The position numbers and the translations under genes were made by a program. Shown one piece after another: positions 51,536 through 58,719 of a stretch of DNA of 64,000 nt. This stretch comes from a virus: the IMG/VR virus record IMGVR_UViG_3300035698_018280, positions 1-64,000 of that record. One strand, 5' to 3'. The notes below the pieces were generated by a model that had not been told where the DNA came from, searched no databases, and saw only the letters and a list, made by a program, of their open reading frames with translations. Each line of letters starts with the position of its first letter. Positions within the stretch are counted from its first letter, which is position 1.

Positions 51536-51581
51536 AACTCCCTATCGTCTGCAAATAATCATGTGTAGATATGTTCCACCG

Positions 51582-51941
51582 TTAAGTCGAACGTTTCTTG
51601 CCATGAGGCTTGATTTTATTAGCATTCTTATTTAAAGAAGAACGTTTTTCCATATATTCCGAATAATGCTTAGTAAATCCAGGAGGCGCATCGCATGTTA
51701 GTCTTTGTTCAAAGGCTTCAGCAAGCGAAATTATTTTATCGTCATCTAAATTATCTGGTATATTTGCCATACCTGAAAAAGGTCCAGACTTAGCTGCTTC
51801 TCTCATTCGCAACAGTTCGGCTTCCAATCTAGTTTTACGATCTTCTTCAGACTCAACTACAGGATTATTCTTTGCATCTTGTAGTTTTTTCTCAAACTCT
51901 TCTTGTAATTTACGAATTTCTTCTGAACCTGGGCGGTGCAT
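51582..51941 (-). CDS. Hypothetical charged protein
   Basis: A 119-residue protein with a very good AAAAGGAGGCG site. N-terminal coiled coil (EIRKLQEEFEKKLQDAKNN, DRKTRLEAELLRMREAAK), then an acidic helix and a basic tail. Starts right after the next gene's stop. Unknown. Confidence 0.65.
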   Translation of the reverse strand: MHRPGSEEIRKLQEEFEKKLQDAKNNPVVESEEDRKTRLEAELLRMREAAKSGPFSGMANIPDNLDDDKIISLAEAFEQRLTCDAPPGFTKHYSEYMEKRSSLNKNANKIKPHGKKRST

Positions 51942-52216
51942 TATACGCCTCCTTTTGGAAATCTTTTGCGTATACCAGTTTTGTCGTCTCTAATATACTT
52001 TGGTTTCATATGATTAATATAACTAGCTGTTGACTGACACCAGTCCCACGCAGGACCGCTATGAGTTACGCTGCAACCTGTAATCGCTCTTCTGCATGGG
52101 CGATCAGTCTCAGGTTCCTTAGTAAGTGACTCGTCAGCCATTCGTTGTACAATTTCGAACCGTTCTCCTGTAGGCTCATCATTTTTATCTAAGATGTCAT
52201 AAACGTAGGTCGGCAA
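51941..52216 (-). CDS. FmdB-like protein lacking the zinc-ribbon cysteines (TTG start)
   Basis: 91 residues from a TTG at 52214-52216 (AGGA seven bases upstream). It begins MPTYVYDILDKN and continues GERFEIVQRMADESLTKE and PCRRAIT. FmdB-type proteins begin MPTYEY.C..CG..FE and have a second CPxCG. Here the first CxxCG is replaced by ILDKNDE and only one Cys remains of the second. The zinc ribbon is therefore gone. Assignment by motif order. Confidence 0.6.
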   Translation of the reverse strand: MPTYVYDILDKNDEPTGERFEIVQRMADESLTKEPETDRPCRRAITGCSVTHSGPAWDWCQSTASYINHMKPKYIRDDKTGIRKRFPKGGV

Positions 52217-52219
52217 ATT

Positions 52220-52456
52220 CTATTCCTTGGGTTTTTTCTGATATGCGTCGCAATCAACAACGGCTTGATATGTATCATGGCTGCTATAAAGCCGCCAATG
52301 TTTAGTAACTCCAAGAATACTAATTTCAACTGGTTCTATTGGATTTCCACAATTATGATGAATGCAAGTTTGACAAAGAGGTTCAGGAATCCCCATCGGA
52401 CCAACATTAAGCCTTGTAACAGGCATTTTTCTGCAATTAGGTCGAAAGCTATGCAT
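52220..52456 (-). CDS. Small cysteine-containing protein
   Basis: A 78-residue protein. CRKMPVTRLNVGP, LCQTCIHHNCGNPIEP and VVDCDAYQ contain Cys clusters (CxxCx4C) likely to bind a metal. The layout is common in small phage proteins. Function unknown. Confidence 0.6.
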   Translation of the reverse strand: MHSFRPNCRKMPVTRLNVGPMGIPEPLCQTCIHHNCGNPIEPVEISILGVTKHWRLYSSHDTYQAVVDCDAYQKKPKE

Positions 52457-53097
52457 TAGTCAACTTCTGTACGGCGCTTGATGCCTCTTGGCGCAGCTTT
52501 CTGAGTAGCCGCAGATCGCTCTTTCAAAATTTCATCCCGGTTTGGTACGTTATCAGATGAAACATTCTGTTTCTTAGGACGGTTTGCAACTGTAAAAGTT
52601 TCAAATGCAGTTGAATCTGGATCTATATCCAAATCTGTAACATCCTCTACAGAATGACCTTCTGGCAAAAATACGCCTTCCCCTTCTTCTGCCGCAGCAT
52701 CCATTTCAACCTGTGAAGCTTGAAAAACCCTTCCATCCGCCTGTGTCGGTGTCAAATTATTCTGAAGGGCTAACTGGGCTGGCTGAGGAGCCGCTGGACG
52801 CTTTTGCCTGCCGATACTGGGCAATGCTAACCCCGGGACAGTAGTCGGCACAGAGACGGACTGAGGGCCTTTACGAAGCGGACTTGGTAGATACTGTTGA
52901 ATATGACCCTGAACCTCAGTAAGAAAACTTGCAGGAAGACTAAACGAAGATTCTCCTTGCTCGTCAAGGAATGTTAACGTCCATCCGAACTCATCTGTCT
53001 CATGGAGACGTAATGAAAATCCTAATTCTTCCTGTCCTGGTCCATTACTGAATCTCCAGGCAAAATCAATGTTTCGTAATGTTTCTTCGATCGGCAT
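52456..53097 (-). CDS. Hypothetical protein with Pro/Ala-rich disordered tail
   Basis: A 213-residue protein. Residues 1-75 look folded (RNIDFAWRFSNGPG, GWTLTFLDEQGESSFSLP). From about 78 on it is Pro/Ser/Ala-rich and acidic. The start overlaps the zinc-ribbon gene. Not recognised. Confidence 0.6.
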   Translation of the reverse strand: MPIEETLRNIDFAWRFSNGPGQEELGFSLRLHETDEFGWTLTFLDEQGESSFSLPASFLTEVQGHIQQYLPSPLRKGPQSVSVPTTVPGLALPSIGRQKRPAAPQPAQLALQNNLTPTQADGRVFQASQVEMDAAAEEGEGVFLPEGHSVEDVTDLDIDPDSTAFETFTVANRPKKQNVSSDNVPNRDEILKERSAATQKAAPRGIKRRTEVD

Positions 53098-53290
53098 GCT
53101 TGCTACTCCACTTTTCTTTCAAATAATCCTGCGCCATCGTTTGCTGCTTCTTTTGTCTATCGTCCAAATGCCTTTTTAGACCAGATTTTTTAATCGGTGC
53201 AATATAAGATTTACAAGACACACAAAACGTACCGTATGCCCCGATTCGATCATCGTCAGTCTTTCCGCAAGATGGACAGGTATATCCCAT
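53066..53290 (-). CDS. Zinc-ribbon protein
   Basis: 74 residues. MGYTCPSCGKTDD and TFCVSCKSYIAPI give two CxxC pairs of a zinc ribbon. The rest is basic and helical (LKRHLDDRQKKQQ). Overlaps both neighbours. May bind nucleic acid. Confidence 0.65.
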   Translation of the reverse strand: MGYTCPSCGKTDDDRIGAYGTFCVSCKSYIAPIKKSGLKRHLDDRQKKQQTMAQDYLKEKWSSKHADRRNITKH

Positions 53291-53826
53291 TATCGGTATT
53301 TATCTAAATTACCATCGTCATTATCAACAATGATTCTATCTATTGCCTCGTCGTCGTCAGCATCTTCGTGTAATTCGCTAGCAAACATATCAACACCTCT
53401 TTCGCCTTTTTTGCTCGTGAGGTAATCAGAATCTACTACATGTGTTTCCCATTGTATAACCCAAAAGTCCTTCTGCGCATCAACAATATGAGGAAGAGGT
53501 TCAGGCCTTTTCCAGCCATATGCTTGCGCCCAAGCAGATAAACATCGAATATCAATACAGTACAAGTCTTTTGCAGAAGGCTGATAACCTACTATGACAA
53601 CTTTTTTATCATGATAAAAATCGCATGTTATCGTACTAAAACCAAGAGCATGAAGTATTGTTACATTTGATTTTACACACCATTTATCAGACTGGACAGG
53701 AGATTTTATGCCTCCAATAATTTCTTGGTCTTCCATCATAAGAGTATGAACTTCATCGAATTCGCCGTTTGCCTCAAGCATAGTAAGATCTGTGAAATTT
53801 ACTTCGAATTCCATGTTCTCCATCAT
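53290..53826 (-). CDS. Hypothetical protein
   Basis: A 178-residue protein. Strand-rich middle (NVTILHALGFSTITCDFYHD, KKVVIVGYQPS), acidic tail (EDADDDEAIDRIIVDNDD). The ATG overlaps the methyltransferase gene's end. Not recognised. Confidence 0.6.
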   Translation of the reverse strand: MMENMEFEVNFTDLTMLEANGEFDEVHTLMMEDQEIIGGIKSPVQSDKWCVKSNVTILHALGFSTITCDFYHDKKVVIVGYQPSAKDLYCIDIRCLSAWAQAYGWKRPEPLPHIVDAQKDFWVIQWETHVVDSDYLTSKKGERGVDMFASELHEDADDDEAIDRIIVDNDDGNLDKYR

Positions 53827-54644
53827 ATCATTGCCTCTTCCATGCCCGCAAAAATATCGGCAGAATCATCTATACGATCTCTCGCATATCTAACTGTTTC
53901 TTTATCGTTATCGATTCCAAGATAACTTCGGTTCAAGACATGGGCAGCAACAGCGGTTGTACCAGATCCCACAAACGGGTCAAGAACAATGTCTCCAGGA
54001 TACGAGAACAATTTGATAACTGGTCTAGCTAACCGTACAGGAAATGGAACTTCATGACCGCCTCTATTCTGAGTCTCAGGAGTTATATGCCAAAAACTCA
54101 TTGTCCATTTCTGGAACTCTTCATCCGTTAGATCGCTTTTCGTATCCTTGGTTGGCGGCTCAAGCCTCCATGGTCCCTTGTTCCAAACAAGAATATACTC
54201 ATGGTTTCGACGGACGATAGGGTTGGAGCATGACTTGTAACTACCCCAGGCAGTAGCCCTGCCAACAACCTGATGCTTATACCAACAAATGTCGCATCTA
54301 TAATTGTAACCGATGTCTTCATTCATATTACATAGATCAGCAACTATGGGGCGGAAGTATTCTCGTCCTGTATCATCAGCGGTCTTGGCAACACGATCTT
54401 CTTCGTGATTTACCATAGAATCAATATTGATAGCCAGCCGACCGCCTGGACGTAGAACTCTATAACATTCTATCCAAACCTTTTTTAGCCATTCAAGGTA
54501 AAGCTTATAAGGCATACCGTCCTTATGATTACGATAAGGAATATTTACGTTGTATGGAGGCGATGTAAAAATTAGAGATACTGAGTTATCAGGTATTTTC
54601 TTTAATCCGTCTAATACATCAGCATGAATTATTTTGTCTTTCAT
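53823..54644 (-). CDS. DNA methyltransferase, beta class (TSPPYN)
   Basis: A 273-residue protein. SVSLIFTSPPYNVNIPY is motif IV (TSPPYN). RPGGRLAINID follows, and DIVLDPFVGSGTTAVAA is motif I near the end. Middle CDICWYKHQVVGRATAWGS and SNPIVRRNHEYILVWNK hold specificity elements. N6-adenine or N4-cytosine modification cannot be decided. No cognate nuclease is seen. Confidence 0.88.
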   Translation of the reverse strand: MKDKIIHADVLDGLKKIPDNSVSLIFTSPPYNVNIPYRNHKDGMPYKLYLEWLKKVWIECYRVLRPGGRLAINIDSMVNHEEDRVAKTADDTGREYFRPIVADLCNMNEDIGYNYRCDICWYKHQVVGRATAWGSYKSCSNPIVRRNHEYILVWNKGPWRLEPPTKDTKSDLTDEEFQKWTMSFWHITPETQNRGGHEVPFPVRLARPVIKLFSYPGDIVLDPFVGSGTTAVAAHVLNRSYLGIDNDKETVRYARDRIDDSADIFAGMEEAMI

Positions 54645-54910
54645 CCAGTTCTCGCTTTGTACGCTGCAAAATCTGCGGCCAAACGCAGAACTTCATGCAT
54701 AGCTATATCTGCTAATTCTTCGCCATTTCGATTTGCCATGTTCTTTTCAATAACCCATTCTTTAAATTCGTTCGAAGCAAACATATAAAAACGCTGAGGA
54801 CATCTCGAAGAAAAACCATCAATACGAATAAGATCAGAATTCACAAAATCTCTAAAAGAATTGCTTTCTCTATCTATGTAGAACTTGTATTCAGCTTCAA
54901 TCATTGTCAT
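54641..54910 (-). CDS. Hypothetical protein between methyltransferases
   Basis: An 89-residue protein. YKFYIDRESNSFRDFV, PQRFYMFASNEFKEWVIEK and MHEVLRLAADFAAYKARTG. It overlaps both methyltransferase genes and could be a helper. Unknown. Confidence 0.6.
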   Translation of the reverse strand: MTMIEAEYKFYIDRESNSFRDFVNSDLIRIDGFSSRCPQRFYMFASNEFKEWVIEKNMANRNGEELADIAMHEVLRLAADFAAYKARTG

Positions 54911-55667
54911 CGAATAAATCCTCTTCTATGTTGCTCATTCTGTTCTCTACAATATCACAAGCATGTCCGCTTATGTCGCACCCCGCAGCATGCCTACGAG
55001 CAAGGATAGATGCTTCTAATGTAGTACCGCTACCCATAAACGGATCAAAAACCCATTGTTCTTCATTACTAAACATCTTGACAACTCTGCTTAGCAGCGC
55101 AAGAGGTTTTTGGGTAGCATAACCAGTCTTCTCTTTTTCATTGCGACACAACGATGGAATATCTGTCCACCAATCTTCAAGAAGCTTACCTTTTTCCTGG
55201 TAATACTCCCATGGAATTTTCTCTTTAGACCAAGCAGTTTTACCGCCTACGTTCATCTTGGCGCTATGATGTATCCGCTGAGGATTATAAGGATAATCTC
55301 CAAAACCATACCATAAAAGGGTGTCATGCTTGCGGGGTAAGTGAGAAACAACAGTAGCAGGACTAGAGTAACACCAAATGATTTCATTCTTGAAGTTTTT
55401 TCTTCCAAAGATACTATCCATCATTACTTTGATATTATGAACAGCCTTATAGTCAACATGCACTATTATATTACTATCAGCTAGAAGAAGAGTTTTGAGA
55501 TTAGTAAAAACTTCAAACATATATGCCATATATTCATGAAAACTATCTCCTACGCCATAATATTTGTCCTCGTCTTTAGAGCTATACGGAGGATCTAGAT
55601 AAATGAGAGAGAATTTTTCTTCTCTTGTGTAATCAATACAACTTATTTTATTTATTTCATGCTGCAT
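54897..55667 (-). CDS. DNA methyltransferase, beta class (DPPYSS)
   Basis: About 256 residues from ATG 55665-55667 (MQHEINKISC), overlapping the primase stop as TAATG. A TTG start four codons earlier is less likely. SLIYLDPPYSSKDEDKYY is motif IV. FDPFMGSGTTLEASIL is motif I. HLPRKHDTLLWYG and TGYATQKPLALLSR are typical of DPPY-type N6-adenine methyltransferases. Target unknown. Confidence 0.87.
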   Translation of the reverse strand: MQHEINKISCIDYTREEKFSLIYLDPPYSSKDEDKYYGVGDSFHEYMAYMFEVFTNLKTLLLADSNIIVHVDYKAVHNIKVMMDSIFGRKNFKNEIIWCYSSPATVVSHLPRKHDTLLWYGFGDYPYNPQRIHHSAKMNVGGKTAWSKEKIPWEYYQEKGKLLEDWWTDIPSLCRNEKEKTGYATQKPLALLSRVVKMFSNEEQWVFDPFMGSGTTLEASILARRHAAGCDISGHACDIVENRMSNIEEDLFDDND

Positions 55668-56293
55668 TAAATATCCCAAGAGCGAAATGAATCTAACTCT
55701 TTTTTTTCTTTGGCATCCATATACGAATGAAATCTAGGGCCTAGTTTGAAAGGCAAATCCTCAGCCGCCTGTTGTAGCTGGATAACATCTCTGTTCATCA
55801 TTAATCGATCGACCACTTTGAAGAATGAATCACAAACTTCCACCTCTTTAGGATCAAAATCACATTTGCTCATATGATCATGACACAGTTTACTTATATA
55901 AGTTGAGCACATAAGAGAATCGTTGACGATATCTTGACCGCGAGAAATAATAACCTCTCTGGCTCTGGTAACCAGGTGGTCAATTTCGTTATCTACATTG
56001 ATATTCAGCTTCTTACTTAGTCGCTGAATAGTTTCTTTTATTGATATATTCTCATACTCAGAAATGAATTGAATAATGCCTCCGCCTGACTTGCAGCCAA
56101 AACACCAGTAATCCTCATGATCTCCTTTTGAGAATGTGTAGAACGACGGATGGGAATCAGTCCCGTGACCAGGCAGCGGACACAAGTAAACTTTACGATC
56201 CATGGTATTTCGACGCGGACTAACACCTTTCTCAGCAAGATAATCTGAGATGCTATAAGATTTACTAATTAGGTCAATTGCATACGAACTCAT
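55667..56293 (-). CDS. dnaG: Primase zinc-binding (CHC2) domain protein
   Basis: A 208-residue protein. ISDYLAEKGVSPRR, VYLCPLPGHGTDSHPSFYT and DYWCFGCKSGGGIIQFIS are the CPxxx..CHC2 zinc-finger layout of DnaG (Cys-His and CxxC). The rest is helical without TOPRIM motifs. The missing TOPRIM part is at 43267-44049. Adjacent to the DnaB-like helicase, as expected for a primosome. Confidence 0.85.
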   Translation of the reverse strand: MSSYAIDLISKSYSISDYLAEKGVSPRRNTMDRKVYLCPLPGHGTDSHPSFYTFSKGDHEDYWCFGCKSGGGIIQFISEYENISIKETIQRLSKKLNINVDNEIDHLVTRAREVIISRGQDIVNDSLMCSTYISKLCHDHMSKCDFDPKEVEVCDSFFKVVDRLMMNRDVIQLQQAAEDLPFKLGPRFHSYMDAKEKKELDSFRSWDI

Positions 56294-57867
56294 AAATCGT
56301 CAAAATCTTCAAAGACAACTCGGCCTTTACCGCCTGATTTTTCTTTCTTTGGTTTTTCAACCTTGATTGATGAAACTGGTTTAGAATCGCTACTCTCGCA
56401 TACGTCTAAATCAAGATCATATTCGACCGTAGTACCTTCTGCTTTTTTAATAACAGGATCGTCATTATCATCTCCCCAATCAGCATCGCTAGCTCCAGTA
56501 ATACGACAAATGTCAGGAGTAACATCAAGAATAGCTCTTGTAGAACCAGCAAATTCTTTCTTACCATATCTTGCCTTGATGCAAAATACTTGCAACTGGT
56601 TCCGCTGTTGTGTAGGACTAGGAACTAGAGCGTAGATGTTGTCTGCATCTGCAGAGAAATCATGCGAACCTCGAAGGTCTTCTGAACCGACAGTCTGCTT
56701 GCCTTCTTTCTGGGAGCGGAGTCTCTTGATCGCATCTCTACCAAGCTGAGCAGCGGAAAGAATAGCGAACCCGTGCTTACGTCCAAGCTGTCGAAGATCC
56801 TTACACATATGGCCGACCCATTCGTGGGACTTCTGGTTAGCGTATGATCTCTCTGGCGAAAGGATCGAGATATAGTCAATGACGACGAGCCTTGGCTTGA
56901 AGAAACCAGCCTCCCTCTCGATCCTTGCCTTGATTGCAGAAACAGTCAGGCGTTCCTCTGTATCTTCAATACAGAATCTCATAGGACGATCATCAAACTT
57001 AACCCATTCTCCCCGAATACGATCAATCTCCCCATCGGTCAGTAGCTCGGGCCTGTTGATATGATCATTCGTAACACCAGTTTCGCATGAGATGATCTTG
57101 TTCTGAAGCATTCGCTTTGGCATTTCAAGGCTTACAAACAAAACATCTTTCTGAGATCGAAGATAAACATTCAAAGCGATGTTAATCATCATTGTTGTTT
57201 TGAAGCCGCCGACATCTGCGACCATCAAAGTCAGAGATCCAGGAGGCATGCCAACAACCATCGATTCGTCAAGATCACTTATACCTGTAAGAAGACGTTC
57301 TGAAGGATTGTCTTTCTCTTGAAGAAGCTCTCTTAGAAAGTCTCCGCCTTCTTCGTCTAGGAACGACCAAGTAGATGAAGACTTCGAACCATCAACTCTC
57401 AGCTTGTCTAGCCCCTCGGCAAGGCTACTGACAGCGCCCATATAATTCTTCTTAGCATCTTGCTCAAAAGAATCGAACAGACCATTGAAACTTTCTCTGG
57501 CATGCATCTCCTGAATGCGACCCAAGTATACTTCTATGTCATCGCCAGATGCTCGCTGCATCTGAGAGACATTAGCAAACATGCCGTTTTCTTTAAGAAG
57601 CGCCTGCTTTGGTTTGTCTACGGCCTTTCGGCCCGTCCATTTAGCGTACTCGCCGCTTGCTATGGCCTTCTCGATGAAGTCTCCATAGCCAATGCCGGTC
57701 AGCCTGCCGTTCCTCTGATGAACATTGTAAATGGCATGTAATAGCGGTCGAAACTGAACATCAAAAAAGTCAGGATCAATCTTCTCATCTTGCAATCTAC
57801 TAACAAGCGTTGGCTCATTGAGCAGTAGGTATAAAATCTTCTCTTGACATGCGGATTTTTCTCTCAT
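56290..57867 (-). CDS. dnaB: DnaB-type replicative helicase
   Basis: A 525-residue protein. N-domain about 1-130, linker, RecA-type core. Walker A reads ADVGGFKTTM (218-225), replacing the usual SMGKT but keeping Lys-Thr-Thr. LVVIDYISILSPE is Walker B, FAILSAAQLGRD and RGSHDFSADADNIY are motifs H3/H4-like. The acidic/basic C-tail (EKPKKEKSGGKG) is disordered. It follows the loader gene directly (ATG/TAA overlap). Confidence 0.92.
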   Translation of the reverse strand: MREKSACQEKILYLLLNEPTLVSRLQDEKIDPDFFDVQFRPLLHAIYNVHQRNGRLTGIGYGDFIEKAIASGEYAKWTGRKAVDKPKQALLKENGMFANVSQMQRASGDDIEVYLGRIQEMHARESFNGLFDSFEQDAKKNYMGAVSSLAEGLDKLRVDGSKSSSTWSFLDEEGGDFLRELLQEKDNPSERLLTGISDLDESMVVGMPPGSLTLMVADVGGFKTTMMINIALNVYLRSQKDVLFVSLEMPKRMLQNKIISCETGVTNDHINRPELLTDGEIDRIRGEWVKFDDRPMRFCIEDTEERLTVSAIKARIEREAGFFKPRLVVIDYISILSPERSYANQKSHEWVGHMCKDLRQLGRKHGFAILSAAQLGRDAIKRLRSQKEGKQTVGSEDLRGSHDFSADADNIYALVPSPTQQRNQLQVFCIKARYGKKEFAGSTRAILDVTPDICRITGASDADWGDDNDDPVIKKAEGTTVEYDLDLDVCESSDSKPVSSIKVEKPKKEKSGGKGRVVFEDFDDL

Positions 57868-58676
57868 TAAACTTTGATCCTATATGTATTTTCATCATTA
57901 AATAGCTTTTGAAAAGCAAGACCCATTCGCTCTTCAACTGAAATCTTTTCTACGTCAAATTCGCAAACCAGGATCGTTGGTTTACGTTCATTGATTCTCT
58001 CAATCAAAAACGTATCAAAAAGTTCTCTTGTCCACATCTCCGAACGACTGCCTTTTCCTTTGTCTATTTCTGTAACATCATCAATAACCAACCAATCAGA
58101 ATCTTGGATATCATATAATTGATCGCTTCTATCTTTTAGTATTTGTCTGAGATTAATAAATGAAACCCAATCATAGTTCCATACTTTACTTTCAGGATAT
58201 TTCTTGCGATATATAGCATCGATCATGATAGTTGCTGCAAGAAGACTTTTACCAGATTGCTGATGTTTTCTTGTGCGACGACCATTGTTGTTTTCAATAC
58301 GAGTTGATTCGCCATGAATAACAACACAAGCTCCCTGCTTAAACCTATTGTTCAATACAGAAAGTTTATTCAGTTCTAATCGATCCGTTTCAGTAACACG
58401 ATCCAGGCCATATAGGTATTTATTTAAAGTTTCTCTAACTTCTTTTACAGTGCTTGCATCGATCCGGCGTTCGCCGCCTTTGTCAACGCCTGTGAAATCA
58501 TGTATAGTAGCGTTTCTTAATTTTTGTGGAATAAGAGAGTAAATGAGAGCATGGATTTCTCCCATCTTTTTGCAAACGCAACCGTCCTCTCTAGAACACT
58601 CGCCTTCACTAAATACAGAGCAATCAGACTGAAACCTCTGCGTAAATATATTGATCTCGTTACTGAGGTCTCGCAT
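57867..58676 (-). CDS. DnaC/DnaI-like helicase loader ATPase
   Basis: A 269-residue AAA+ protein. The N-terminus has Cys19, Cys27, Cys33, Cys35 (CSREDGCVCKK), a likely zinc finger as in DnaI-type loaders. The P-loop is interrupted: IHGESTR is followed by a polar insertion (NNNGRRTRKHQQ) before SGKSLLA. DWLVIDDVTEID is Walker B. It should load the DnaB-type helicase next door. The AAGGG site is good. Confidence 0.82.
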   Translation of the reverse strand: MRDLSNEINIFTQRFQSDCSVFSEGECSREDGCVCKKMGEIHALIYSLIPQKLRNATIHDFTGVDKGGERRIDASTVKEVRETLNKYLYGLDRVTETDRLELNKLSVLNNRFKQGACVVIHGESTRIENNNGRRTRKHQQSGKSLLAATIMIDAIYRKKYPESKVWNYDWVSFINLRQILKDRSDQLYDIQDSDWLVIDDVTEIDKGKGSRSEMWTRELFDTFLIERINERKPTILVCEFDVEKISVEERMGLAFQKLFNDENTYRIKV

Positions 58677-58719
58677 ATCAACCCTTCGACTTTTGGGGAT
58701 TTAAAAACGGAAGGATACA

